A stretch of 64,000 bases of DNA from Alteromonas halophila (lineage in GTDB: Bacteria > Pseudomonadota > Gammaproteobacteria > Enterobacterales > Alteromonadaceae): positions 399,934 to 463,933 of the forward strand of contig NZ_BMXP01000001.1 of assembly GCF_014651815.1 (NCBI RefSeq). The letters are read 5' to 3'. The notes beneath the pieces were generated by a model, which saw nothing but the letters and a program-made list of their open reading frames with translations, was not told the DNA's origin and did no database searches. This document shows positions 1 through 8,530 of the stretch, one piece after another. The translations under genes were made by a program, and so were the position numbers. The first letter of the stretch is position 1, and every line of letters starts with the position of its first letter.

Positions 1-1
1 C

Positions 2-85
2 CGCCCGGTTCCGCTGGAGGTGCTTACCGAGCTTCCGCGACATTTCGACAAGGCCAGACTGGAAGCTGAGCAAGTAAGTCGGTAA
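2..85 (+). CDS. C-terminal end of an unidentified protein (partial)
   Basis: An open frame enters from the left edge and ends in TAA at 83-85, giving the last 27 residues of a protein. The tail is charged and probably helical (it ends in LEAEQVSR). Too little is present to recognise a family. It runs in the same direction as the glr operon, but about 220 bases of non-coding sequence separate them, so it is probably a different transcription unit. Confidence is limited because the frame is short. Confidence 0.4.
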   Translation, partial: RPVPLEVLTELPRHFDKARLEAEQVSR

Positions 86-129
86 CGGGCGGGGCCTTTC
101 CGTTTATAATAACCTCCCTGCTCAAAATG

Positions 130-147
130 TGTTGCTGAAAAGCAACA
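130..147. promoter_or_regulatory. Palindrome upstream of the glr operon, possible activator site
   Basis: Perfect 7-bp inverted repeat TGTTGCT/AGCAACA around a GAAA centre. It lies about 65 bases upstream of a sigma-54-like promoter and in front of an operon encoding a sigma-54 enhancer-binding protein, so it could be an upstream activator site. The known enterobacterial GlrR site has the form TGTC-N10-GACA, which this resembles only in layout. Inference only. Confidence 0.35.
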
Positions 148-210
148 TAAACCTTCGTCAGGTGTCGCATTTAATCTTTAACCTATTGATAAATAAAACC
201 TAAATGATAC

Positions 211-226
211 TGGCACAATTTTCGCT
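211..226 (+). promoter_or_regulatory. Possible sigma-54 promoter of the glr operon
   Basis: TGGCAC followed by TCGC places the GG and GC dinucleotides exactly 10 bases apart (GG 212-213, GC 224-225), the hallmark spacing of -24/-12 promoters. The -12 element deviates from TTGC at one base. Transcription would start near 237, about 65 bases before the first gene. Confidence 0.35.
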
Positions 227-303
227 GGCTTCGGCTTTTGCCGCTACGTGGGCGATCAGCGTTGTAAACGTCGTCTGCAGGCGTGGTAAAACGGAGGATG
301 AGG

Positions 304-612
304 ATGAGATTTGTCGTAAACAAAATCAGTTCAGATATGAAGGCACGCGTCCTTTCGGCCATGATGGCACCACTGACCGTCGCGACGTTAGCACCGCTGG
401 TTGTGGCCACCATGGCCTACGCGCAAACAGATTTACTAACGCGGCTTGATGTTGATCAGGATGGCAAAGTGTCATTAAAAGAAGCGGTCAGGAACACCGA
501 GCTTCTGAAGAATTTTGGGCTTATCGACGAAAATGGTGATGGTATGCTGACCCGTGAAGAGCTTGAAAAAAGTGAATACGTATCTGGTGATCATCAAAAA
601 ACCGACGATTAA
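304..612 (+). CDS. Exported EF-hand calcium-binding protein, first gene of the glr operon
   Basis: 102-residue protein with a long hydrophobic N-terminus ending in AYAQ, which looks like a cleavable Sec signal. The mature part has two EF-hand loops, DVDQDGKVSLKE and DENGDGMLTREE, each with the acidic residues at positions 1, 3, 5 and 12 expected for calcium binding. ATG 304 is preferred over GTG 283 and ATG 298 because GGAGG at 293-297 sits six bases ahead of it. The stop overlaps the ATG of the kinase gene by one base (TAATG), so the two are translationally coupled. Periplasmic calcium sensing feeding the neighbouring kinase is an inference; I know of no such gene in enterobacterial glr loci. 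Confidence 0.8.
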   Translation: MRFVVNKISSDMKARVLSAMMAPLTVATLAPLVVATMAYAQTDLLTRLDVDQDGKVSLKEAVRNTELLKNFGLIDENGDGMLTREELEKSEYVSGDHQKTDD

Positions 613-2111
613 TGCCGGAGCAAAAAGGTTTGACTGCCATGCACCAAATGCCTAAAGGGCGGTGCTTGCCTGTGCGCAAGGGGTATGAGATTCTGAAACC
701 CAAACTCAATTTAAGTGACCGACTTGTGCAGATAGGCTCACTTCGCCAGCTAACGCTGGTCAGTTTCGCGTTGGCGCTGGTTCCTCTTATTGCGCTGTTA
801 TGGCAAAGCCAGAGTGATCTTGCCCGGGTGGGCAAGATGACAACGTTTGATACCCGCTATGTGGTGGATGTGGTCAGCGACCTGCGTAATCTTGATGCCG
901 CCGCGGTCGATCTGGAGCGTAGCATTCGTCAGTTTGCTGTGCTGCGCAGTGACAAAGTGGCAGCGCTCAGCGATAACGCACTGGCGCAGTTTGTTTCAGC
1001 CAGAGATAAACTGTGTGCGTCGCTCGATTCGCCGCCCGAATGCGTGCAGCTTAACGAGCACGTAGAGCAGTTGTCTGACTTTCGTCAAGTCGAAGACGAA
1101 TTGCTACTGAACGCGTACCTTGCCTCCGTGAGCCGGTCAGTCAGCAGCTTTCGCGATGAGGTCGACGAAGCGATTCAGTTGCGTCTTGAAGTGCAGCAAC
1201 AGGACCTGGCCGCCATGCAAGCCAAACAGGCCTGGTCAACGGCGATGCTGGTCAGCATATCGCTGTTGCTAATATTGCTGGGCAGTCAGCTTATCGTTAA
1301 CCCAGTCAAAAAGCTAAAGCATATTATTCGTATAGTGGCTAAGCAGGACGGGGAACTGCCATCCCTGTCCACCCGTGCGCCAAAAGAGCTCATTGGTGTC
1401 GAGCGTGATCTGCACTGGCTATATGACCGTCTCACGCAACTTGAACATATTCGAACCGCCTTATTGCGCCATGCATCCCATGAACTCAAGACGCCACTTG
1501 CCAGTATCAAAGAGGGCTGCAGTTTGCTGTCAGAAAACGTGGTTGGCGAGCTCAATCCACGCCAGAAAGAGGTACTCAGCCTGCTGACCAGTTCGACTCA
1601 GCGGCTTAATTCACTGGTGGAAAAACTGCTTGATTACAATCTGCTTCTGCAACAGGCTCAGCCTACAACCACCGCTGTTGATCCAGCGACACTGGTCAAA
1701 GATTGCATTCAGGACTACGCACTGGCATTGAAAGATCGCGATGTGAATGTGGATGTCGCCGCAGAGCAGATTGCGGTAGACGAAGAACTCTATCGCCGAA
1801 TTCTGGATAATCTGGTATCCAACGCGGTTGCCCACGGGGCGGTTGGCAGACCCATCGATATCCGTATTTACAATGACAGCGACACAACCGTGCTGGAAGT
1901 GGCTAACCGGGGGAAAAAAATTCCCGCAGAGGCAGCGCCGACGCTGTTTGAACCTTTTACCCGGGGCAGCGATCCCCGAAACGATAATGTGATTGGGACC
2001 GGCCTGGGTCTCTCCATTGTTGCTGATTGCGCTCGTCTGATGCAGGGCAATGTCGCGGTAGTTGATGTAGACTATGCCGATGTCTGCTTTAAAGTAACGA
2101 TTCCGCAATAG
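612..2111 (+). CDS. glrK: Sensor histidine kinase GlrK (QseE)
   Basis: 499-residue membrane kinase. Two transmembrane segments (about 47-64 and 210-229) flank a helical periplasmic sensor region. They are followed by HAMP (about 230-280), an H-box with the phosphoacceptor His290 (LRHASHELKTPLAS), an N-box (LDNLVSNAVAHG) and a G-box (GTGLGLSIV). The SLRQL motif before the first membrane segment, the H-box context and the C-terminal DVCFKVTIP match enterobacterial GlrK. The start at 612 gives an N-terminus about 30 residues longer than in E. coli, so a later start such as GTG 672 is possible. The gene lies between the EF-hand gene and qseG; its partner GlrR is encoded two genes downstream. It should phosphorylate GlrR in response to envelope conditions. 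Confidence 0.9.
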   Translation: MPEQKGLTAMHQMPKGRCLPVRKGYEILKPKLNLSDRLVQIGSLRQLTLVSFALALVPLIALLWQSQSDLARVGKMTTFDTRYVVDVVSDLRNLDAAAVDLERSIRQFAVLRSDKVAALSDNALAQFVSARDKLCASLDSPPECVQLNEHVEQLSDFRQVEDELLLNAYLASVSRSVSSFRDEVDEAIQLRLEVQQQDLAAMQAKQAWSTAMLVSISLLLILLGSQLIVNPVKKLKHIIRIVAKQDGELPSLSTRAPKELIGVERDLHWLYDRLTQLEHIRTALLRHASHELKTPLASIKEGCSLLSENVVGELNPRQKEVLSLLTSSTQRLNSLVEKLLDYNLLLQQAQPTTTAVDPATLVKDCIQDYALALKDRDVNVDVAAEQIAVDEELYRRILDNLVSNAVAHGAVGRPIDIRIYNDSDTTVLEVANRGKKIPAEAAPTLFEPFTRGSDPRNDNVIGTGLGLSIVADCARLMQGNVAVVDVDYADVCFKVTIPQ

Positions 2112-2122
2112 GAAAGTTGATA

Positions 2123-2716
2123 ATGAGAATAATAGCTGTGGCGCTGTTAGGCGCTACGATAACGGGGTGCGCGTCGTTAATGGAAAACGCGTCTTCGCCG
2201 TCACCAACGGAAACGTCAGAGCCCATTGCTACACCAGTGGTGCAGGAGAAAGAATTTTGCCTGGTTAGTGACAAGCATGATGACATCCAGAATAATTGTG
2301 ATCTCGGTCACTGGATCAATTTGTGGGTAGAGGCTGACCGCACGGCATGGCCTGCGCGCAAAGCGAAAATGGCTGATTTAAGCAGCAGTTTCGAAGACAC
2401 ACTGCATAAGGTGCTGCTGTCGATGCCGACAGATACGCCTTATCAAGACAGATTGCGGGCACAGCGCCTGCTCAAAGACCTAACCCCTTTACTGACACCC
2501 GAAGCAACGCTGGTGGTCAGCACCATGCTGTCGAAACCTAATGAACAGTTGCTGGAGTTTGAGTCAGCCATTTCACTGCTGAGTCGCGTTAACACGCGTC
2601 AGACCAGCACCATAGATAACCTTAAGGCAGAACTGAAAGCACAGCAGGATAAAGTAGAAGAATTGCTACAGATCGAGGCCTCGCTGATGGATAAGAACAG
2701 GAGTAATCAGCAATGA
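2123..2716 (+). CDS. qseG: QseG-type lipoprotein of the Glr system
   Basis: 197-residue predicted lipoprotein. The signal peptide ends in the lipobox ITGC with the lipidated Cys at about residue 16. The C-terminal third is a predicted coiled coil (TIDNLKAELKAQQDKVEELL) like the end of E. coli QseG/YfhG. ATG 2123 follows AGGAAAG with good spacing and is preferred over the in-frame TTG 2117. In enterobacteria QseG is an outer-membrane lipoprotein that acts with the kinase QseE/GlrK; position between glrK and glrR supports the same role here. The stop overlaps the glrR start by four bases. Sequence similarity outside the coiled coil is low, so the name rests partly on gene order. Confidence 0.75.
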   Translation: MRIIAVALLGATITGCASLMENASSPSPTETSEPIATPVVQEKEFCLVSDKHDDIQNNCDLGHWINLWVEADRTAWPARKAKMADLSSSFEDTLHKVLLSMPTDTPYQDRLRAQRLLKDLTPLLTPEATLVVSTMLSKPNEQLLEFESAISLLSRVNTRQTSTIDNLKAELKAQQDKVEELLQIEASLMDKNRSNQQ

Positions 2717-4074
2717 CACAGCAGCAACAGTTAACCCCGCATTTGTTACTGGTAGACGATGACACCAGTTTGTTGCGACTGCTGACTATTCGTCTGGAGG
2801 GAGAAGGGTTCACGGTGACGGCAGTGGAAGACGGGCAAAGTGCGCTTAAGAAAGTGCGCAGTGACTCTATTGATGTGGTGCTCAGTGATTTGCGCATGCC
2901 GGGCCTTGACGGATTAAGCCTGTTTGAAGAAATTATGGGGCTGCGCCAGGACTTGCCGGTGATTTTAATGACGGCGCACGGCACCATTGCCGATGCTGTC
3001 GAAGCTACGCAGCGAGGGGTTTTCGGCTTTTTAACCAAGCCGGTTGACCATGATGAACTGCGCAATATGTTAAAAAAGGCCTTAAGTCACTCGCAGGCTG
3101 CGCAGCCCGGCGACTGGGCCAAAAATATTATCACCCGCTCGCCGGAAATGCTGAACGTGCTGGATCAGGCGTATCGTATTGCCAAACGGGAAGTCAGCGT
3201 ACTGATCAGCGGCGCCAGTGGTACGGGTAAGGAATTGCTGGCGAATGCGATCCATAAAGCCAGTGATCGTCACGACAAGCCCTTTGTGGCCATCAACTGC
3301 GGAGCGCTGCCGGAAAACCTGCTTGAATCGGAATTGTTCGGGCATGCTAAGGGCGCTTTTACTGGCGCAGTGCAGGCTAATGCTGGCTTATTTCGTGAAG
3401 CAGACGGCGGCACCCTGTTTTTAGATGAGATTGGCGACATGCCGATGACATTGCAGGTGAAACTGTTGAGGGCCCTGCAGGAGCGGCAAATCCGGCCGGT
3501 GGGCAGCAGCAAACACGTGGATATTGACGTACGCATTATCTCGGCCACGCACAAAGATCTGCAAAAAGAAATGGAAGAAGGCACGTTCCGGGAAGATTTG
3601 TACTATCGCCTGAATGTGGTGAACCTGAAACTGCCGTCACTGAAGGCGCGCAGTGAAGATATTCCGCTGCTGGCTCGCAGCCTTTTGCAGCAAAGTGCCG
3701 AACGCCACCAGGTTGATGTAAGCCAGTTTTCGGATGATGCTATGCAAATGCTGGTGAAAGCAGACTGGCCGGGCAACGTCCGCCAGTTGGTGAATGTGGT
3801 GGAGCAGTGTGTGGCGCTCACACAAACGCCGGTCGTGCCGTTACATCTGGTGGAGCAGGCCCTCTCGTCCAGCCGACAGAGCTGGCCAACACTGACCGAA
3901 GCACGGGACGCCTTTGAGCAGCAATATCTGCACAAGTTGCTGAAAATGACAGATGGCAACGTAACCCGGGCAGCCGAACTGGCCGGACGTAATCGTACCG
4001 ATATGCATAAACTGATGAAAAAACACGAACTGGAAGCCAGCGATTATCGCGACCGCCAGTCAGAAGAGAGCTGA
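2713..4074 (+). CDS. glrR: Sigma-54-dependent response regulator GlrR (QseF)
   Basis: 453-residue NtrC-type activator. The receiver domain (about 10-125) has acidic pocket residues VDDD and the phosphorylation site Asp59 (LSDLRMPG). The AAA+ domain has Walker A (GASGTGKE), the GAFTGA loop that contacts sigma-54, and the Walker B region (LFLDEIGD). A Fis-type helix-turn-helix forms the C-terminus (NVTRAAELAGRNRTDMHKLM). Family length is about 445. It is the last gene of the operon and its end overlaps the convergent DUF72 gene by 15 bases. In E. coli GlrR activates sigma-54 transcription of glmY and rpoE; no glmY is visible here. Possible self-activation is suggested by the promoter elements at 130-226. 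Confidence 0.93.
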   Translation: MTQQQQLTPHLLLVDDDTSLLRLLTIRLEGEGFTVTAVEDGQSALKKVRSDSIDVVLSDLRMPGLDGLSLFEEIMGLRQDLPVILMTAHGTIADAVEATQRGVFGFLTKPVDHDELRNMLKKALSHSQAAQPGDWAKNIITRSPEMLNVLDQAYRIAKREVSVLISGASGTGKELLANAIHKASDRHDKPFVAINCGALPENLLESELFGHAKGAFTGAVQANAGLFREADGGTLFLDEIGDMPMTLQVKLLRALQERQIRPVGSSKHVDIDVRIISATHKDLQKEMEEGTFREDLYYRLNVVNLKLPSLKARSEDIPLLARSLLQQSAERHQVDVSQFSDDAMQMLVKADWPGNVRQLVNVVEQCVALTQTPVVPLHLVEQALSSSRQSWPTLTEARDAFEQQYLHKLLKMTDGNVTRAAELAGRNRTDMHKLMKKHELEASDYRDRQSEES

Positions 4075-4953
4075 TTGCGCCGGAACAGCCGCAAGTTCCA
4101 GCGACGGTAAGGCCATATCGGGATACTGGCGGTTGTAAGCGTCAATAAATTGCTGTGCCAGCCATGGCGCGTCTTTATTGTCCGGCCGGTGAAAGAAAAA
4201 ATACGGTGTGCGCCCCTCGGTTCGCCACTGGTGGCACTTGTTGATCCAGGGGACGAGACAGCGCGCATTGTCTTCACTCACATTATTCCCCACAAACCGC
4301 ACCACCGGCTGTTGACCGGTGGCGACCACATTTACCGGTACTCGTGGCTTTTTAGTGCGCACCTCAGAAACAAGCGCGCAATCACTGGGGCCGGTGAAAA
4401 GTGCCCGGGTGTCCATGATCATGCGATTGGCGCCGTGGTCCTGAAGTAGCCGGTTAAAGTACCGCTCGTCATCACTTTTGGCAAAGAATGCACAATGCCG
4501 GACTTCAACCGCAACATTCAGTGAGTCAGGCAGACGCTTAAGAAATGCTGCGAGCAATGGCAGTCGGTCAGGCCCAAACTGGGCCGGAAGCTGCAGTAAC
4601 ATGAGCCCCAGTTTGTCACCAAGCCCCGCTAAACAGTGCAATTGCTGATCGACAAGTGCCTCACAGTCGCGCAGGCCCGCTTCATGAGATATCACCTGAT
4701 TAAACTTGAAGGTGAAACGGAAGTGTTCGGGGACTGCCGACGCCCAGCGCGTGACGGTTTGTGGATCCGGCAATGAATAGAACGTGGTGTTCCCTTCTAT
4801 GCTGTTTAAACGGCGCCCGTAAGCAGGCAATTGCGCCGCAGGCTGCCTCGCCAGCCAGGTAGACTGCCAGTACGGATCCTGCCATACCGGCAGACCGATT
4901 CGGACAGTGGGCAGTGAAGCAGCAGATAAGGCAGAATCAGGCATTTTTGTCAT
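4060..4953 (-). CDS. DUF72 family protein (YecE-like)
   Basis: 297-residue soluble protein with the DUF72 features: N-terminal RIGLPVW, an NSIEGNTTFYSLP motif, RFTFKFN, a LLQLPAQFGP motif and a LNVAVEVRH strand, in the order expected for this TIM-barrel-like family. Family function is unknown; E. coli YecE is the best known member. It is convergent with glrR (15-base overlap at the 3' ends) and divergent from aspS. In many gammaproteobacteria a DUF72 gene neighbours aspS, so the position is conventional. It likely shares the short divergent promoter region with aspS. Confidence 0.85.
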   Translation of the reverse strand: MTKMPDSALSAASLPTVRIGLPVWQDPYWQSTWLARQPAAQLPAYGRRLNSIEGNTTFYSLPDPQTVTRWASAVPEHFRFTFKFNQVISHEAGLRDCEALVDQQLHCLAGLGDKLGLMLLQLPAQFGPDRLPLLAAFLKRLPDSLNVAVEVRHCAFFAKSDDERYFNRLLQDHGANRMIMDTRALFTGPSDCALVSEVRTKKPRVPVNVVATGQQPVVRFVGNNVSEDNARCLVPWINKCHQWRTEGRTPYFFFHRPDNKDAPWLAQQFIDAYNRQYPDMALPSLELAAVPAQSALF

Positions 4954-4981
4954 TGGGCTTTGAAGTGCATTTGTTTATACT
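4953..4981 (+). promoter_or_regulatory. Likely sigma-70 promoter of aspS
   Basis: TTGGGC (4953-4958) and TATACT (4976-4981) are separated by 17 bases. The predicted start near 4988 leaves a leader of about 90 bases before aspS. The -35 overlaps the start codon of the divergent DUF72 gene. Confidence 0.5.
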
Positions 4982-5079
4982 AGGCGGCTTTTAGCAATGC
5001 AGTCACACGTTGGCGGGTTTTACCAGCGAATGCAACCCGGTGCAACGTCAGGCGAGAAAAACATCAGAGGTCAGCGACC

Positions 5080-6840
5080 ATGCGCACAGATTACTGTGGG
5101 AATATTGATTCATCCTATACCGGACAAACCGTTACCCTTTATGGCTGGGTAAACAAACGCCGCGATCTGGGCGGTGTTATCTTCATCGATTTACGAGATC
5201 GTGAGGGGATTGTACAGGTCGTTTTCGACCCGGATCTACCTGATGTACTGGAGGTCGCCAATACACTGCGCAGTGAGTTCTGTGTGAAATTGAGCGGTAA
5301 AGTGCGCGCGCGTCCAGAGGGACAGATCAACAAAGATATGCGTACCGGAGAAATTGAAATTCTGGGTACCGCGCTGGAAGTGATTAACCGCGCTGAGGTG
5401 CTGCCGCTGGACTGGAATCAGGAAAACTCAGAAGAGCAGCGCCTGCGTTACCGCTATCTGGATCTGCGTCGCCCGGTAATGTCACAGCGTTTGATGTTCC
5501 GTGCCAAAGTGACCGCCGCCGTTCGCCGGTATCTGGAAGAGGACGGCTTTTTAGATATTGAAACACCGATCCTGACCAAAGCTACGCCGGAAGGTGCGCG
5601 GGATTATCTGGTTCCAAGTCGCACGCACAAAGGGGAATTTTTCGCATTGCCGCAGTCACCGCAATTGTTTAAGCAGTTGCTGATGATGTCAGGCATGGAC
5701 CGTTACTATCAGATTGTAAAGTGCTTCCGCGACGAAGATTTGCGTGCCGACCGTCAGCCAGAATTTACCCAAATCGATTTGGAAACCACGTTTCTGGATG
5801 CCGATGGCGTGATGGCCATCACCGAAGGCATGATCCGTGATTTGTTTAACAAAATGCTGGATGTGGAACTGGGCGACTTTCCGCGTATGACGTATGGCGA
5901 CGCCATGCGCCGCTACGGCAGCGACAAGCCTGATTTGCGTAATCCGCTGGAACTGGTGGATGTGGCTGATCTGCTTAAAGATGTCGACTTCAAAGTGTTC
6001 AGTGGCCCGGCCAACGATGCCAAAGGCCGCGTTGCCGTGATTAAGGTGCCGGGCGGTGCCAGCATGTCACGTAAACAGATTGACGAATATACCAAGTTTG
6101 CCGGGATTTACGGTGCCAAAGGGCTGGCCTGGATCAAGGTCAATGACGACAGCATGGGACAGGACGGGCTGCAGTCGCCGATTCTGAAATTCCTGAGTGA
6201 TGACATTACCACCAGCCTGGTAGAGCGCACCGGCGCGAAAACCGGTGACATACTGTTATTTGGTGCGGACAGCGCCACGGTCGTCACCGAAGCGCTGGGT
6301 GCACTGCGTCTCAAGCTGGGCGAAGATTTTGAGCTGTTGCAAGGCGACTGGCGTCCGTTGTGGGTGGTTGACTTCCCGATGTTTGAAGAAGTGGATGGCG
6401 AACTGTACGCCCTGCATCACCCCTTTACCTCGCCGCGTGGTCTTAGCCCTGAAGCGCTGAAAGCCAACCCGGTCGAAGCGTTATCCGATGCCTATGACAT
6501 GGTCTTAAACGGGGTCGAACTGGGTGGCGGTTCGGTGCGTATTCATGACCAGGCGATGCAATCAGCAGTGTTCAGCATTCTTGGTATCGACGAAGAAGAA
6601 GCTAAGAACAAGTTTGGCTTCCTGCTGGATGCGCTGCAGTTTGGTGCGCCGCCGCACGCAGGTCTGGCCTTTGGCCTGGATCGGCTGGTAATGCTGATGA
6701 CCGGCGCTGGCTCTATCCGCGATGTGATGGCGTTCCCGAAAACCACCACCGCGGCCTGTCCGTTAACGTCAGCCCCAAGCCCGGCGAATCCGCAGCAGCT
6801 TGAAGATCTGGCGATTGCGACGGTGAAAAAGCCGTCCTGA
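5080..6840 (+). CDS. aspS: Aspartyl-tRNA synthetase
   Basis: 586 residues, near the 590 of E. coli AspRS, with the N-terminal OB-fold anticodon-binding domain (about 1-105; [22 protein letters not shown]). The class II catalytic core carries motif 1 ([19 protein letters not shown]), the [12 protein letters not shown] region, motif 2 ([19 protein letters not shown]), the bacterial GAD insertion, and motif 3 near the end ([15 protein letters not shown]). It charges tRNA-Asp in the cytoplasm and is essential. The next gene, nudB, begins four bases after the stop, so aspS probably heads an aspS-nudB-ruvC transcript. Confidence 0.98.
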   Translation: MRTDYCGNIDSSYTGQTVTLYGWVNKRRDLGGVIFIDLRDREGIVQVVFDPDLPDVLEVANTLRSEFCVKLSGKVRARPEGQINKDMRTGEIEILGTALEVINRAEVLPLDWNQENSEEQRLRYRYLDLRRPVMSQRLMFRAKVTAAVRRYLEEDGFLDIETPILTKATPEGARDYLVPSRTHKGEFFALPQSPQLFKQLLMMSGMDRYYQIVKCFRDEDLRADRQPEFTQIDLETTFLDADGVMAITEGMIRDLFNKMLDVELGDFPRMTYGDAMRRYGSDKPDLRNPLELVDVADLLKDVDFKVFSGPANDAKGRVAVIKVPGGASMSRKQIDEYTKFAGIYGAKGLAWIKVNDDSMGQDGLQSPILKFLSDDITTSLVERTGAKTGDILLFGADSATVVTEALGALRLKLGEDFELLQGDWRPLWVVDFPMFEEVDGELYALHHPFTSPRGLSPEALKANPVEALSDAYDMVLNGVELGGGSVRIHDQAMQSAVFSILGIDEEEAKNKFGFLLDALQFGAPPHAGLAFGLDRLVMLMTGAGSIRDVMAFPKTTTAACPLTSAPSPANPQQLEDLAIATVKKPS

Positions 6841-6843
6841 TCC

Positions 6844-7284
6844 ATGAGCTATAAAAAGCCTGAATCGGTCCTGGTGGTGCTGTTTGATAAGCACCACCGG
6901 GTGCTGATTTTACAGCGCCAGGATGACGCTAACTTCTGGCAGTCGGTAACCGGTGCGCTGGAAGCAGGTGAACAGCCCATTGACGCGGCCTACCGTGAAG
7001 TGGCTGAAGAAACCGGGCTGATCTTATCCCCGGATGCGTGCCCGATTGAAGACTGCGCCTGCATCAACCGGTATGAGATACGACCGCGCTGGCAACACCG
7101 TTATCCACCTGGCACCACGCACAATACTGAGCATGTATTTCGTGCCTGTATCGACAGCCGCTTACCTCTGCAGCTTACCGAACATTTGCATGCTGAGTGG
7201 GTCAGCAAAGACGAAGCCCTGACACGCCTGTGGTCACCGTCAAACCGTGAAGCAGTAGCGAAGTTTGTCGGAGTACCGCAATAA
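6844..7284 (+). CDS. nudB: Dihydroneopterin triphosphate diphosphatase (Nudix)
   Basis: 146-residue Nudix hydrolase. The Nudix box runs from GALEAGEQ to REVAEETGL and matches GX5EX7REUXEEXGU. It should remove pyrophosphate from dihydroneopterin triphosphate in folate synthesis. The identification as NudB rests on the N-terminus ([10 protein letters not shown]), the [10 protein letters not shown] motif, and its location between aspS and ruvC, the usual place in gammaproteobacteria. It starts four bases after aspS and its stop overlaps ruvC by one base (TAATG). Confidence 0.92.
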   Translation: MSYKKPESVLVVLFDKHHRVLILQRQDDANFWQSVTGALEAGEQPIDAAYREVAEETGLILSPDACPIEDCACINRYEIRPRWQHRYPPGTTHNTEHVFRACIDSRLPLQLTEHLHAEWVSKDEALTRLWSPSNREAVAKFVGVPQ

Positions 7285-7802
7285 TGGTTATACTGGGTAT
7301 AGATCCAGGTTCACGGGTCACAGGCTACGGCCTGATTGCCAGAAAGAACGGCAAACTGGTGTATGTGGCCAGTGGCTGTATACGGGTGGGCGAAAAAGCG
7401 TTGCCCGAGCGCCTGAACACAATTTATCTGGGCGTCAGTGACATTATTCGTCAGTACTCACCGGCCGAATTTGCCATTGAGCAGGTGTTTATGGCGCGCA
7501 ACCCCGATTCGGCGTTAAAACTGGGGCAGGCCAGGGGGGCAGCCATTGTCGCCGCAACACAGGGTGAACTGCCTGTATCGGAATATTCGGCGCGTCAGAT
7601 CAAACAGGCGGTAGTAGGCAAAGGCGGTGCGGACAAAACCCAGGTTCAGCATATGGTGAAGCACTTGCTGGATTTAAGCGGTACGCCGCAATCAGATGCT
7701 GCCGATGCGCTGGCCGTGGCATTGTGTCACGCCAATACGCAGCAAAGTCTGGTGGCAATGGCGGGGCAGGCGAAGAAAACCGTGCGTGGACGCTTGCGTT
7801 AA
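7284..7802 (+). CDS. ruvC: Holliday junction resolvase RuvC
   Basis: 172 residues, the family's usual length. Catalytic carboxylates are visible in [12 protein letters not shown] (first Asp), FAIEQVF (Glu) and the C-terminal [13 protein letters not shown] (two Asp). RuvC cuts Holliday junctions symmetrically, guided by RuvAB. It is translationally coupled to nudB. Unlike the directly abutting genes before it, ruvC is followed by an 81-base gap holding a long hairpin before ruvA. Confidence 0.97.
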   Translation: MVILGIDPGSRVTGYGLIARKNGKLVYVASGCIRVGEKALPERLNTIYLGVSDIIRQYSPAEFAIEQVFMARNPDSALKLGQARGAAIVAATQGELPVSEYSARQIKQAVVGKGGADKTQVQHMVKHLLDLSGTPQSDAADALAVALCHANTQQSLVAMAGQAKKTVRGRLR

Positions 7803-7804
7803 TA

Positions 7805-7869
7805 TTGAGGAAGATGCGAATAAGTCTGTCATCACTTAGCGGCGATAGACTTATTCGCACCTTCCTTAA
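7805..7869. repeat. 26-bp imperfect inverted repeat between ruvC and ruvA
   Basis: Arms 7805-7830 and 7844-7869 pair over 26 positions with one A-C mismatch and two G-U type pairs, around a 13-base loop. The core is GCGAATAAGTCT and its complement. There is no adjacent T-tract, so it is not a standard intrinsic terminator. It fills nearly the whole ruvC-ruvA gap and resembles a solitary REP-type extragenic palindrome. No second copy was noticed in the window. Confidence 0.75.
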
Positions 7870-7883
7870 CAGAGACAAGATTT

Positions 7884-8501
7884 ATGATAGGACGTATTCA
7901 GGGAACCCTGGTCGAGAAGCAGCCTCCTGAGGTGCTGATAGACGTGGCGGGTATGGGCTATGAAATTCAGATGCCGATGACCAGTTTCTACCAGCTTCCG
8001 GCGGTAGGCGAACAGGTCACCCTGTGGACGCATTTTGTGGTGCGTGAAGACGCCCAGTTACTGTTTGGGTTTTGTGAGAAAAATGAACGCGGTCTGTTTC
8101 GCGAACTGATTAAGGCTAACGGTGTAGGCCCCAAGTTAGGACTGACCATTTTATCCGGCATGTCGGCATCGCAGTTTTTAAGTAGCGTACAGCACGAAGA
8201 CGTATCCGCACTGGTGGCAATGCCGGGAATAGGCAAGAAAACCGCAGAGCGGCTGGTGGTTGAACTTAAAGACAGGCTTGAAAAGTTTGGCAAGAGCCAG
8301 TCGGTGTCGATACCGACGCAGCCCGCTGGCGCTGCCGGCGACGCGCTGGTGGCGGTTAACGATGTGCGTGAGGATGCCATGGGCGCACTGGTGGCGTTAG
8401 GCTATAAGCCGGCACAGGCAAGTAAGTATATTGACGCCGTTTATCAGGACGGCATGGAAAGTGAGCAGGTCATACGTGAAGCCTTGCGGGCCGCAATTTA
8501 A
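7884..8501 (+). CDS. ruvA: Holliday junction branch-migration protein RuvA
   Basis: 205 residues (E. coli 203). Domain I is an OB fold starting [21 protein letters not shown]. Domain II contains two helix-hairpin-helix motifs ([15 protein letters not shown] and [20 protein letters not shown]). A flexible linker rich in Ala/Gly/Pro leads to domain III ([21 protein letters not shown]), which contacts RuvB. RuvA tetramers bind the four-way junction and load RuvB. The gene follows the hairpin at 7805-7869 and precedes ruvB by 29 bases, typical of a ruvAB operon. Confidence 0.97.
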   Translation: MIGRIQGTLVEKQPPEVLIDVAGMGYEIQMPMTSFYQLPAVGEQVTLWTHFVVREDAQLLFGFCEKNERGLFRELIKANGVGPKLGLTILSGMSASQFLSSVQHEDVSALVAMPGIGKKTAERLVVELKDRLEKFGKSQSVSIPTQPAGAAGDALVAVNDVREDAMGALVALGYKPAQASKYIDAVYQDGMESEQVIREALRAAI

Positions 8502-8530
8502 CCGATGTACCGGCACGAACAGGAGCCGCA

